From Candidatus Thermoplasmatota archaeon (GTDB taxonomy: Archaea; Thermoplasmatota; SW-10-69-26; JACQPN01; JAJPHT01): a stretch of DNA of 64,000 nucleotides. The translations under genes and the position numbers were made by a program. The notes below the pieces were generated by a model, which worked only from the letters and a program-made list of their open reading frames with translations, did no database searches and was not told the origin of the DNA. Below, in pieces: positions 47,578-56,047 of this stretch; the stretch's first letter is position 1; the number at the start of each line of letters is the position of its first letter. Where the stretch lies: NCBI GenBank assembly GCA_035540375.1, contig DATLGO010000058.1, forward strand, positions 1 through 64,000, written 5' to 3'.

Positions 47578-48417
47578 TCAGAAATCGCCGAGTCCCCGCT
47601 GCCCCTTCGGGCGGGCGGCGGGGGCGAGGTCGATCGCCGGCTCGCCGAGGACCTCGGCGAGCCGCGCGGCCGTTCCCGGGCCGAAGCCCATGTAGTGGTT
47701 GTTTGCGAAGAGGAAGACGTGGCCCGCGCGCCGGCCTTCCTCCGCGATCCTTTCTCTCATCTCCTCCATCGCCTTCGAGCCGTCGCGCTGGATGCGGTCG
47801 AACCGCGTGAGTTCGCGGTCGCCGATGAAGCGCACGTAGAGGAAGTCCGCGGTGGCGACGGGCGGCGTCGGCGCGTCCGCGTTCACGCTCCACGCGAGCG
47901 CCGCGCCCGCCGCTTCGAGCGCCTTGTACGTCTCGTCCGTCCACCAGGAAGCGTGGCGGAGCTCGACGGCGAGAGGCTGGTCGCGCGGCACGAGCGGGAG
48001 GAACGCCTCGAGCGCCTTGCGTCCCTTCTCGGCGCGGAAGCTCGCGGGCAACTGCGCGAGGAGCGGTCCCAGCTTTCCCGCGCGCCGCAGCGGTTCGAGG
48101 ACGCGCAGGAACGCGGCCACCGCGCCTTCCACGTTCTCGAGCTTCGCCTCATGGGTGATCTCGCCCGGGAACTTGAGCGCGAACGTGAAGCCGGGGGGCG
48201 TCGCGCGGGCCCAACGCTCCGTCTGCTCGAGCGTGGGCATGCGGTAATAGCTCGAATCCACCTCGACGACGTCGAAGACGCGCGCGTACCGCTCGAGATA
48301 CTCGCCCGCGGGCGTGCCGCTTGCGTAGAAGACGCCGAGCCAGTCGTCGTAGCCCCACCCGGAGCAGCCGATGCGGAGGCGCCTCGTCACGGATCCGTCG
48401 AGGCGGCGCGCGGTCAT
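47578..48417 (-). CDS. DUF72 family protein
   Basis: This TIM-barrel protein of the DUF72 (YecE-like) family has 279 residues. Characteristic blocks are RIGCSGWGYDDW near the start, VEVDSSYYRMP, FTFALKFPGEITH, LLAQLPASF, AVELRHASW, FLYVRFIGD and FANNHYMGFGP near the end. The biochemical function of the family is unknown; a nuclease or isomerase role has been suggested from the fold. It stands alone here, convergent with the NosD-like gene. A GTG 30 nt into the gene is an alternative start. Confidence 0.92.
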   Translation of the reverse strand: MTARRLDGSVTRRLRIGCSGWGYDDWLGVFYASGTPAGEYLERYARVFDVVEVDSSYYRMPTLEQTERWARATPPGFTFALKFPGEITHEAKLENVEGAVAAFLRVLEPLRRAGKLGPLLAQLPASFRAEKGRKALEAFLPLVPRDQPLAVELRHASWWTDETYKALEAAGAALAWSVNADAPTPPVATADFLYVRFIGDRELTRFDRIQRDGSKAMEEMRERIAEEGRRAGHVFLFANNHYMGFGPGTAARLAEVLGEPAIDLAPAARPKGQRGLGDF

Positions 48418-48439
48418 GAGCTTGGCGGTGGCGCGCGCC

Positions 48440-49951
48440 TCACACGTGGGCCGCGTACGGCGCGACGGCGTCGTCCGCGACGTCCGCGAGGCGCATCACG
48501 TAGAGGCCGGTGATGACGTCCGAGGCGACGACGAGGCCGTCGTGGCGCCACTGCGCGTTCCACACGTGCGGCGCGTAGTCGCTTACGGTCACGTTCGTGC
48601 CGTTCGGCGGGACGGGGAAGCGGTACGCGAGGACGCGCGGCTCCGCCGTCGCGTTCGCGCCCTCGGCCTCGGCGGTCGCGTTCCCGCCCGCGGCGCGGAA
48701 GACCGGGTTGAGGTCGAGCACCCACACGCCCGCGTGGTAGTGGCCCATGACGAGCTTCCCGTCCGCGGTGAGGTCGAAGTTGTGCGGCGAGTGCAGGTAG
48801 CCCTCGGGGTTGAGCGGGTTCCCGGGGAGGTGCCACTTCGCGAGGAGCTTCGGCTTCGCGGGGTCCGTCGTGTCGAGGACGTAGCTCTCGCCCGCGTGCT
48901 GCGCGGAGGCGTATTCGGGCGCGGCGACGGTGTAGTGCCGGCCGTCGACGAGACCGGGCATCGGCTGCACGAAGTGGATGTTGCCGTACTCCGCGACGTC
49001 GAAGTCCTTCCATGCGGCGAGCTCGCGCGGCTTCGAGGGGTCGCTCACGTCGGCGACGAGGACGCCGCCGTCCCAGTACGCGACGTAAAGGATCGTCTGG
49101 TCGGTCGCGGGGTGGCGCTGCACGAAGATGTCGTGGACGAACACGCGGCCGCCGCTCGATTCCGAGGGGAAAAGGCGCGTGACGGGGCGGAAGCCGCCCG
49201 GGAATCCGCTGTCGAACTGGACGATCTCGACCGCGCTTGCCATGCGGTCGACGTACGAGAGCCCGTACGAGGCGATGAACGCGTAGACCTTGTTGCCGAT
49301 CTCGTGGAGCTTCACCGTGTGCGCGCCGGAGGGGGCCGAGACCCACTCGGCGACCTTCTTGGGCTTCGCGGGCTCCGCGAGGTCGAGCAGGGTGACGCCT
49401 GCGGGAACGAAGGGCGGACAGAGGACGGGCGCTCGGCCGGGGAGCGGCACCGAGGTGCAGCCGGGCGCGACGCCCGGGGGCGGGTTGACCGTCGCGTGCC
49501 GGTGCCCTGCGAGGGCGACGTAGCGGCCGTCCTTCGTCGCGTGCACGTCGATCGTGGTCGTGAACTCGCTCACCCACGTGCCGACGACGAGGGGCGCGAG
49601 CGGGTCGGAGAGGTTGACGACGATGAGGCCCGGCTTGTTCGAGGGCGGGATCGCGTAGGCGGAGACGAGCGCGAGGTCGCCCGCAAGGTGCACCTGGTTG
49701 TAGCGGCCCGGCGCCTGGGGGTCGTGGCCGTAGAGCGACCACGCAACGACGTCGAGGTTCCAGCCCGCGTCGTGCGAGGCGAGGTCCGCGTGGTCGTGAC
49801 CCTCGGCGATGTCGAGGTAGGGGAGCGCCTCGTTCGCGGGGAGGCCCGTCGGGTCGAGCCCGCCGACCGGTCCGGGGTCGGGCGCGACGCAGCCCGCGAG
49901 GGCGGGGGCGGCGAGGACGGCGAGCGCGAGGACGGCGAGGACGCGGGACAC
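48440..49951 (-). CDS. LVIVD-repeat lipoprotein (beta-propeller)
   Basis: A lipoprotein signal (VLALAVLAAPALAGC, Cys at about residue 21) is followed by about 480 residues of repeats of the LVIVD type: GLIVVNLSDPLAPLVVGTW, VTLLDLAEPAKPKKVAEW, VLVADVSDPSKPRELAAW, SYVLDTTDPAKPKLLAKW, GVWVLDLNPVFR. These form a beta-propeller-like exterior domain of unknown ligand. Histidine-rich spots (EGHDHADLASHDAGW) could bind metal. The start is a GTG in a normal signal context. It lies between DUF72 and the transporter, all on the minus strand. Confidence 0.87.
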   Translation of the reverse strand: MSRVLAVLALAVLAAPALAGCVAPDPGPVGGLDPTGLPANEALPYLDIAEGHDHADLASHDAGWNLDVVAWSLYGHDPQAPGRYNQVHLAGDLALVSAYAIPPSNKPGLIVVNLSDPLAPLVVGTWVSEFTTTIDVHATKDGRYVALAGHRHATVNPPPGVAPGCTSVPLPGRAPVLCPPFVPAGVTLLDLAEPAKPKKVAEWVSAPSGAHTVKLHEIGNKVYAFIASYGLSYVDRMASAVEIVQFDSGFPGGFRPVTRLFPSESSGGRVFVHDIFVQRHPATDQTILYVAYWDGGVLVADVSDPSKPRELAAWKDFDVAEYGNIHFVQPMPGLVDGRHYTVAAPEYASAQHAGESYVLDTTDPAKPKLLAKWHLPGNPLNPEGYLHSPHNFDLTADGKLVMGHYHAGVWVLDLNPVFRAAGGNATAEAEGANATAEPRVLAYRFPVPPNGTNVTVSDYAPHVWNAQWRHDGLVVASDVITGLYVMRLADVADDAVAPYAAHV

Positions 49952-50004
49952 GCCTCGTCACCCGGGGAGGGACAGCATGAACCTTGTGGCGCCCGCCTTG
50001 CCCG

Positions 50005-52437
50005 CTACTTGGGCATGAGGTAGCGCCGGATGGCCTTGAGGCGGCGGGAGAACTGGCGCGTCCGGTGCGCGGCGGGGCCGTGGTGCGCCTTCACCATGAG
50101 GACGTTCCCGTGGGCCCGGTCGCTCACCTCCTCCGTCTTGTGGCCGAAGAGATAGTTGCGCCACGCGGATTCGGTCGTCGCGCCGACGACGACGAGGCCG
50201 TACTCCTTCGACTTCTCGACGAGCCGGCTGATGACGCGGGGCGCGCGGTCGAGGTCGAGCTGCGCCTCGACGCCCGGGATGGCGTTCTGTTCGAGGAGCG
50301 ATTGGCCGCGCGCCATGCGGGCGCCGGCGCCCTCCTCGTCGATGCCCATCACGTGGTAGAGCGTCGCGCGACCGCCGTGGCCCTTCGCGATGGCGGTGCC
50401 GAGGCGGATGGAGAGCGGGGCGTGCGCGCCGCCGTGCGTCGGGATGAGGACGTCGCCCATCGTGCGCTCGCTCTTCACGCGGAGGACCGCGACGTCGCAG
50501 GGCGGGTATTCGACGAGCGTGTGCGTCGGCGAGCCCATGAGCCAGTCGCGCACATGCCCGGACCCGCGCCAGCCGAGAAGGAGGAGCGAGGCGCCCTCCT
50601 GCTCCGCCGTCTCCTCGATGACGCTCGGGAGGTTGTGGCCGATGCGCACGAGCGTGTGCACCGGAATCCCCTCGGGCACCGCGCGCGCGGCCTCGTGGAG
50701 CACGGGCGCGGCGGCCTGCGCGAACGCGCGGCCTTCGGAGAGCGGCGTCACCTCGGGAACGACGACCACGTTGAGGAGGAGCACCTCGCCGTCGAGGCTC
50801 CGCGCGATGTCGCCCGCCGTGCGCGCGAGGACGCGCGCCGTCGCGGGGTTCGAGACGGGCACGAGCACGCGGAAGTTCTTGCGGACGGGCGCGTGCGTGC
50901 GGTGCACGATGGACGCCTTGAGGGCGTGCGCCTTCTGCTTCTCCTCGCGGGGCTTGACGTAGACGTAGTAGACGCCGAGGCCGACCACGATCCAGAAGAT
51001 GGACGCGTACCACGCGATGGGCTCGTAGAGGTAGAGATAGAGCGCGAGGCCCGCGTTCCCGATGATGCCGAGGATCGGGATCACGGGGAAGAGCGGCGCG
51101 CGGTAGCCGAATCGCTCCCGGGGGATCGTGTTCCTGAGCTTGACGTAGCTCATGTTCACGAGCACGAACAGGAGCAGGAACATGAGGCTCGTCGAGGCGG
51201 CGACGGCCTCGATGGGGAGGAGCGCCATGCCGACGATGATGACGCCGGAGGCCCAGACGCTGAGGTGGGGCGTCCGGCGCACGGGGTGGATCTTCCCGAA
51301 CCACGTCGGGAGGTTTCCGTCCCGGCCCATGGCGAACGAGACGCGGGAGGACGAGTAGATGGTCGCGTTGAGCGCCGTGAGCTGGAGGAGAAGGGCGGAT
51401 CCGACGATGAGCGTCGACCCGAGCGGCATGATCTGGGACGCGGCCTCGATGAGGCCGCGCTCCTTGAGGCCGCCGAGCCATTCCCACGTCGCGAGCCCCG
51501 CGGGCGCCTGGACCGCCCCGATCGCGATGAAGGTGACGAGGAGGATGATGCCCCACACGATGAGCATCGAGTACCAGATGGCGCGCGGGATGTTGCGGGT
51601 CGGGTTCTTGATCTCCTCGGAGGCCTGGCTGATGATCTCGTAGCCCTCGAACGCGACGAAGGTGACGCCCATCGCGAGGATCGTGGTCGAGAGCGCGCCG
51701 CCGAGGCCGGGTTCGATGAAGAAGGGGTCGAAGTTGTCCGCGACGAGCGGCAGGCGCTGCGAGACCGCCCAGAGGCCCGCGACGATGAAGCCGAGGACGG
51801 CGACGAGGACGAGCGTGTTCACGACGTTCTCGCTCTTGATGCTGACCTTGACGCCGATATAATTCAGGAAAACGAAGAACGTCGCGACCCCGACCGCGAT
51901 CATCTTCATGAGGTTCTCGTCGTGGCCATGGACCCATCCCGCGGCCTCCGCGACGAACAGGATGAACGCGGCGGAGGCGATGCTGTAGAGGGCGCACGCG
52001 ACCGCGTGGCTGAACCACCCCATCCACCCGCCGAGGAACCCGAAGGGCTGCCCGAGGGCGTCCTTCACCCAGAGGTAGCCGCCGCCCGCGTCGTGGTAGG
52101 CGCTCCCCAGCTCGGCGTAGATCATGAGGGTGGGGATCGTGATGAGGCCGTTCAGGAAGAAGGCGAGGAGCGCGGCGGGACCCGCGACGCCGGCCGCAAG
52201 CCCGAGGAGGACGAACACCCCGCCGCCCATGAGGGCGCCGACGCCCATCATGGTCGCGTCCATGAGGGTGATCTCGCGGGCGAGGCTCACCTCTTCGACG
52301 TCGGGACGTCCCTCGACGTGGCGCGACGGATCGTCCGCGGGCGCGCGCGGGACCGCGGGGCGAGGATAGGAAGGGCCCTCGCGCGCGTGGGACGGCGACG
52401 GGGCGCCCGTCCCGCCGCCGGCCTCGGGGGTGGACAC
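50005..52437 (-). CDS. APC-family amino acid permease with two C-terminal universal stress domains
   Basis: Residues about 1-60 are hydrophilic; 60-490 carry twelve membrane helices with the APC consensus (GVGALMGGGVFVLLGLAAG, AELGSAYHDAGGGYLWV, FVAFEGYEIISQASEEIKNP). The cytoplasmic end (about 530-790) holds two USP-like alpha/beta domains: first FRVLVPVSNPATARVL...LLLLGWRGSG, second GDVLIPTHGGAHAPLSIR...LVVVGATTES. USP-tailed permeases occur widely in archaea and the tails probably sense nucleotides. The gene starts at a GTG behind a TATA box about 27 nt upstream, so it is likely leaderless. The substrate cannot be read from sequence. Confidence 0.93.
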   Translation of the reverse strand: MSTPEAGGGTGAPSPSHAREGPSYPRPAVPRAPADDPSRHVEGRPDVEEVSLAREITLMDATMMGVGALMGGGVFVLLGLAAGVAGPAALLAFFLNGLITIPTLMIYAELGSAYHDAGGGYLWVKDALGQPFGFLGGWMGWFSHAVACALYSIASAAFILFVAEAAGWVHGHDENLMKMIAVGVATFFVFLNYIGVKVSIKSENVVNTLVLVAVLGFIVAGLWAVSQRLPLVADNFDPFFIEPGLGGALSTTILAMGVTFVAFEGYEIISQASEEIKNPTRNIPRAIWYSMLIVWGIILLVTFIAIGAVQAPAGLATWEWLGGLKERGLIEAASQIMPLGSTLIVGSALLLQLTALNATIYSSSRVSFAMGRDGNLPTWFGKIHPVRRTPHLSVWASGVIIVGMALLPIEAVAASTSLMFLLLFVLVNMSYVKLRNTIPRERFGYRAPLFPVIPILGIIGNAGLALYLYLYEPIAWYASIFWIVVGLGVYYVYVKPREEKQKAHALKASIVHRTHAPVRKNFRVLVPVSNPATARVLARTAGDIARSLDGEVLLLNVVVVPEVTPLSEGRAFAQAAAPVLHEAARAVPEGIPVHTLVRIGHNLPSVIEETAEQEGASLLLLGWRGSGHVRDWLMGSPTHTLVEYPPCDVAVLRVKSERTMGDVLIPTHGGAHAPLSIRLGTAIAKGHGGRATLYHVMGIDEEGAGARMARGQSLLEQNAIPGVEAQLDLDRAPRVISRLVEKSKEYGLVVVGATTESAWRNYLFGHKTEEVSDRAHGNVLMVKAHHGPAAHRTRQFSRRLKAIRRYLMPK

Positions 52438-52460
52438 GGAAACGGGGAAGAGCGAAGCCC

Positions 52461-52469
52461 TTTTTATGT
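52461..52469 (-). promoter_or_regulatory. TATA box of the permease gene
   Basis: On the minus strand CATAAAAAG is centred about 28 nt before the GTG start, consistent with a leaderless transcript. Confidence 0.6.
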
Positions 52470-52540
52470 CTGTCTAGCCGCGATGATCGCGCGCGGAGAA
52501 AAATCGGGGCCCGCGCGTCGCGCGCGGGCCGGCTTCGCGA

Positions 52541-52843
52541 TCAGGCGTTCCAGGGGTTCTGGATCTCGACGAGCTTGTCCTTGAAGAAGCGGAAGAAGAT
52601 CCACGCGAGGCTCGCGACGAGGAAGGCCGTCTCGCGCGCCATGAACCAGAGGCTCTGGCCGAGGCGCTCGCCTGCGGCGCTCGCTTCGTAGAAGCCGGCC
52701 GCGTAGGCGTCCTTGACGAGGAGGACGAGCGACACCGCGAAGACGAGGATCACCGCGAGGTCGACGTAGAGGAGGATCTTCTTCGTGTCGCGCCGGTCGA
52801 AGCGTGACGTCACCATGTGCATGTGCGCATCCCGCATCTCCAT
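52541..52843 (-). CDS. small membrane protein (two helices)
   Basis: A 100-residue protein with a charged N-terminus (SRFDRRDTKK), two membrane helices (ILLYVDLAVILVFAVSLVLLV and ETAFLVASLAWIFFRFF) and a short charged tail ending EIQNPWNA. Function unknown. The start is ambiguous: the ATG used here, or an in-frame ATG seven codons later that gives MHMVTS, resembling the MHM starts of nearby genes. It is divergent from the AsnC-type gene. Confidence 0.72.
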   Translation of the reverse strand: MEMRDAHMHMVTSRFDRRDTKKILLYVDLAVILVFAVSLVLLVKDAYAAGFYEASAAGERLGQSLWFMARETAFLVASLAWIFFRFFKDKLVEIQNPWNA

Positions 52844-52987
52844 GGCGAGGACGTCGGCTTCAAGCTGTTGATTTCGATCGCGCGCGGCGCGCGCGGTCGG
52901 AGGGACGCGGCGTGTCCCCCGGTCATCCTGGGGACGTGCTCGAAAGGAGAATGGTTATAATCGCCGCCATCCTCCCACGGCGCCGGG

Positions 52988-53218
52988 ATGCACATGAGCA
53001 GCGGATTCCTTCTCGTTCAGACCCAACCGGGCCGGGAACGCGACGTGTACGATCGACTGGAACGCCTGCCCGAGGTCACCGGGAAGCACATCCTCTTCGG
53101 CTCCGCGATCGCGGTGAAGATCGAGTGCCCCCGCGAGTCCATCGAGCCGACGGCGCGCCACATGGCGAAGCTCGACGGCGTCGTCGGCGCGAACCTGTAT
53201 CGCGCCAAGAACAACTGA
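52988..53218 (+). CDS. stand-alone AsnC/Lrp ligand-binding (RAM) domain protein
   Basis: The 76-residue protein matches the RAM domain of Lrp/AsnC regulators without the DNA-binding half: SGFLLVQTQPGRERDVYDRL, then LPEVTGKHILFGSAIAVKIEC and HMAKLDGVVGANLY. Such single-domain proteins bind amino acids and can modify full-length Lrp partners; a complete Lrp gene lies about 2.4 kb downstream. GGTTATAATC about 30 nt upstream is a good TATA box. The start lies in the GGGATGCACATG context. Confidence 0.85.
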   Translation: MHMSSGFLLVQTQPGRERDVYDRLERLPEVTGKHILFGSAIAVKIECPRESIEPTARHMAKLDGVVGANLYRAKNN

Positions 53219-53339
53219 CGCCCACGCGTTTGAGGCGAGGCGTCCATCCTGGGGTCGGCCGTTCGGCGGCCGGCCCCGATCCTTTTCACAAAGCTCTTGA
53301 CGCGAGAGCCGCGTCTCACGACGGGCGCAAGCCCTGGGG

Positions 53340-53918
53340 ATGCACATGCCACGCGGCGTCACGGACCAGTTCCTCCACATTCTCGACCTTGAACGGCGGC
53401 ACGCGATCCGGGCGCTCGTCGCGGGCGGCGTCCTCGCCCTCCTCGGGCTCTTCCTCGCGGAGCTCGCCGACGAGCCGCTCTACGGCTGGGCGAGCCGCTT
53501 CTTCACGGTCGCGCTCGTCGCAGGCGCCGTCCTCGGCGTGCTCCTCGCGCGCCGGCGCACCGCGGCCTGGAGCGAGTCGCTCCGCGCGCGCTGGAGCGCA
53601 TGGATGCGCTTCAGCGTCTCGAGCACCTCGGTCGCGGAGGTCGACCGCAAGGCTCGCGGCAAGGCGCCCCTCCCGGCCGCCGCGTGGGGCCTCGTGGCGG
53701 GCGCGGCCCTTGTCGCGAACGTCGCGCTCTTTGCCGCGCTCTGGTGGGAAGTCGCGGCCGCCGCCGCCTTCGGCCTCGCGCTTTCGGCCGCGAACGGCGC
53801 GGGCCTCGGCCTCTGGCTCGGGTCGCGCATCTTCACGTTCCGCTGGACGTCGAGCGTCGACCGGGCCGTGCGCGAGCTCATCCGCGACGGCGAGGTCGGC
53901 CTCTGGGGCGAGGCCTGA
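53340..53918 (+). CDS. membrane protein with four predicted helices
   Basis: A 192-residue protein: a cytoplasmic N-terminus, two membrane helices (AIRALVAGGVLALLGLFLAEL; FFTVALVAGAVLGVLLARRR), a basic amphipathic stretch, two more helices (AAWGLVAGAALVANVALFAALWW; AAAAAFGLALSAANGAGLGLW), and a soluble C-terminal tail. No family recognised. The start has the GGGATGCACATG context. It is followed by a convergent PRC-barrel gene. Confidence 0.75.
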   Translation: MHMPRGVTDQFLHILDLERRHAIRALVAGGVLALLGLFLAELADEPLYGWASRFFTVALVAGAVLGVLLARRRTAAWSESLRARWSAWMRFSVSSTSVAEVDRKARGKAPLPAAAWGLVAGAALVANVALFAALWWEVAAAAAFGLALSAANGAGLGLWLGSRIFTFRWTSSVDRAVRELIRDGEVGLWGEA

Positions 53919-53974
53919 GCGCGAACGCGCGGCGGGGCCGCCGCTCGTCCATTCGAGGTCGTGAAAAAGAGTCG

Positions 53975-53993
53975 GGCGCCGCGTTGCGGCGCC
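53975..53993. terminator. bidirectional hairpin between convergent genes
   Basis: An 8-bp perfect stem GGCGCCGC/GCGGCGCC with a 3-nt loop lies between the ends of two convergent genes; GTGAAAAAGAG precedes it, giving a TTTTT run on the minus strand. Confidence 0.5.
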
Positions 53994-54015
53994 GATGGTT
54001 TCGTTCGCGATGGGT

Positions 54016-54333
54016 TCAGCGGACCGCGACGAGGGTCTCTTCCTCGTCCTCGGCCTCCGCGTCGCCGCGGCGGACCTCGCCCGTCGCCTCCGGGGGCAGG
54101 TCGACGTGGGCGGGGAAGTAGCTGAGGAGCAGGATGTCGTCGAAGGCGCGCACCCAGCGGTACGGCACGGCGATGTCCACGCCGCCCTGGACGAGCGCGG
54201 GGTTCGTCTTGCCGAGCAGGAGGGCGTCGAGCTTGCGGTTGCTCACGTCGAGGATGACGTTCTTCACGTCACCGACGAAGGTGCCGTTCGCCGTGTAGAC
54301 GTGGAGATTGACAAAGCGAGTGATCTCTTCCAA
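54016..54333 (-). CDS. PRC-barrel domain protein (CdpB-like)
   Basis: A 105-residue protein: residues 1-75 form a PRC barrel (ITRFVNLHVYTANGTFVGDVKNVILDVSNRK...IAVPYRWVRAFDDILLLSYF), the rest is an acidic tail. Haloarchaeal PRC-barrel proteins of this size (CdpB) help FtsZ-based cell division by binding SepF; the VPYRWVRA...DDILL block fits that group. The assignment to division is inference. The start is a TTG; GAGGAG lies about 15 nt upstream and CTTATACC about 37 nt upstream serves as a TATA box. It is divergent from the site-2 protease. Confidence 0.85.
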   Translation of the reverse strand: MEEITRFVNLHVYTANGTFVGDVKNVILDVSNRKLDALLLGKTNPALVQGGVDIAVPYRWVRAFDDILLLSYFPAHVDLPPEATGEVRRGDAEAEDEEETLVAVR

Positions 54334-54365
54334 GGTGCATCCCGCTCCTCGGGAACGCGGGCGGC

Positions 54366-54373
54366 GGTATAAG
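54366..54373 (-). promoter_or_regulatory. TATA box of the PRC-barrel gene
   Basis: On the minus strand CTTATACC lies about 33-40 nt before the TTG start, in the 109-bp divergent region shared with the site-2 protease gene. Confidence 0.5.
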
Positions 54374-54442
54374 ACGCTTGTTTTTCGCTTCGCGCGACCG
54401 GGAAGACGAAAGCGCCTTACCTCGCGACGGCGAAGGAACCCC

Positions 54443-55588
54443 ATGCCCTCCGGGGGCGCCTTCGGCGGCATCACCCTCGTCCGCGTGGCCGGCATCCCGG
54501 TGCGCGTCCACTGGACCCTTCTCGTCGTCCTGCCGCTCTTCGCCTGGTTCATCGCCGCCGGCACCTTCCCCGCGCCCGGCGACGGCGCCGTCGACGCGCG
54601 CGGCCTCGCGCTCGGCGGGACGCTCGCCGTCCTCCTCTTCGTCTCCGTGACGCTCCACGAGTTCGGCCACGCCCTCGTCGCGCGCCGACTCGGCGTGCCC
54701 GTGAGCGGCATCACGCTCCTGCCCATCGGCGGCGTGACCTCGATGGAGGAGGATCCGAAGACCCCCGGCCGGGAGCTCGCGATCGCGGCCGCGGGACCCC
54801 TCGTGAGCTTCGCCCTCGGCTTTCCCATCCTCGCCGTCGCGCTCGCGGGCCTCGTGCCGGAGGTGACGCCGGGCGCGACGCGGCTCGTGCAGAGCCTCGG
54901 ATTCCTCAACGTCGTCCTCGGCGCCTTCAACCTCTTCGTCCCCGCCTTCCCGATGGACGGCGGCCGCGTCCTGCGCGCCCTCCTCGCGTTCCGCCTCCCC
55001 GCGCTCGCCGCGACCAAGTGGGCCGCCCGCGTGGGTCGGGTGTTCGCCTTCGCGATGGCGGGCGTCGGCTTCGTGACGTTCACGCAGGGCGGCTGGACGC
55101 TCCTCCTCATCGCGTTCCTCGTCTACGCGGGCGCGACCCAGGAGGAGTCGAGCATGCGCGCGAAGAGCACCCTCGGCGACCTCGAGGTCGACCGCATCAT
55201 GACGCGCGAGGTCGCCCTCGCGCGCCCCGACGACCCCGTCCACCGGGCCCTCGACGTCATGTTCGAGACGCGCCACGTCGTCCTCCCCGTCGCGGACGAC
55301 GGCCGGCCCGTGGGCGTCGTGGGCCTCCACGACCTCGCGAAGGTCACGCCCCTCGAGCGCGACGCGCTCCTCGTGCGCGACGTCATGCGCGCCGACTTCG
55401 CGAGCCTCCCCCTCCACGCGCCCGCCGCGGACGCGCTCCGCCTCATCTCGCGCGAGGGGAAGGAACCCGTCCTCGTCCTCGCCGAGGACGGCCATCTCGC
55501 GGGCCTCGTCTCGCGCACCGACCTCGTGCGCGCGATCGACATCCTCGAGGTCGACCGCACGGCCGGGCTCGGACCGAGCGTTTCATAG
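54443..55588 (+). CDS. site-2 protease (M50 family) with two CBS domains
   Basis: This intramembrane zinc metalloprotease of the S2P family has 381 residues. The zinc motif HEFGH is in helix three (VSVTLHEFGHALVARRLG), and the second site FPMDGGRVLRALL lies near residue 175. About six membrane helices are followed by a CBS pair (residues about 245-370: VDRIMTREVALARPDD..., VRDVMRADFASLPLHAPA...) likely binding adenine nucleotides. Such proteins clip membrane-bound regulators; the substrate is unknown. The neighbours are a PRC-barrel protein (divergent) and an Lrp regulator (downstream). The start ATG follows GAAGGAA. Confidence 0.93.
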   Translation: MPSGGAFGGITLVRVAGIPVRVHWTLLVVLPLFAWFIAAGTFPAPGDGAVDARGLALGGTLAVLLFVSVTLHEFGHALVARRLGVPVSGITLLPIGGVTSMEEDPKTPGRELAIAAAGPLVSFALGFPILAVALAGLVPEVTPGATRLVQSLGFLNVVLGAFNLFVPAFPMDGGRVLRALLAFRLPALAATKWAARVGRVFAFAMAGVGFVTFTQGGWTLLLIAFLVYAGATQEESSMRAKSTLGDLEVDRIMTREVALARPDDPVHRALDVMFETRHVVLPVADDGRPVGVVGLHDLAKVTPLERDALLVRDVMRADFASLPLHAPAADALRLISREGKEPVLVLAEDGHLAGLVSRTDLVRAIDILEVDRTAGLGPSVS

Positions 55589-55610
55589 GCCGCGGGGCGG
55601 CTCCCACCGC

Positions 55611-56018
55611 GTGGACGACCTGGACACGGCGATCCTGCGCATCCTCAAGGACAACGCGCGCGAATCCTTCGTCGCGATGGCCCAGGTCCTCGGGACGAGC
55701 GAAGGGACCATCCGCGCGCGCGTCAAGCGCCTCCAGGACGAGGGCATCATCCGCCGCTTCACGATCCAGACGGCGGGCCAGAACGTGAAGGCCCTCATCG
55801 AGGTCCGAATCGAGACCAACGTCAACACGGCGACGCTCTCGTCCCAGATCGCGACATGGGAGGGCGTCGAGCGCGTGTGGGAAGTCACGGGCGAGCAGGA
55901 CCTCCTCGTCATGGTCGACGTCCCGTCGACCGCGGCGCTCAACGACATCATCGAGCGCATCCGGCAGTTCAAGGAGACGCAGGCGACGCGCAGTCGCCTC
56001 ATCCTCAAGGAGTATTGA
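55611..56018 (+). CDS. Lrp/AsnC family transcriptional regulator
   Basis: A 135-residue regulator: N-terminal helix-turn-helix (DDLDTAILRILKDNARESFVAMAQVLGTSEGTIRARVKRL) and C-terminal RAM ligand domain (ALIEVRIETNVNTATLSSQI ... WEVTGEQDLLVMVDVPS). It binds DNA as an amino-acid-responsive oligomer in this family. It starts at a GTG 22 nt after the site-2 protease stop and may be cotranscribed. The single-domain RAM protein at 52988 is a possible partner. Confidence 0.93.
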   Translation: MDDLDTAILRILKDNARESFVAMAQVLGTSEGTIRARVKRLQDEGIIRRFTIQTAGQNVKALIEVRIETNVNTATLSSQIATWEGVERVWEVTGEQDLLVMVDVPSTAALNDIIERIRQFKETQATRSRLILKEY

Positions 56019-56047
56019 GGAGTCGCGCGCCCGCGGGGTGGCTGCCC

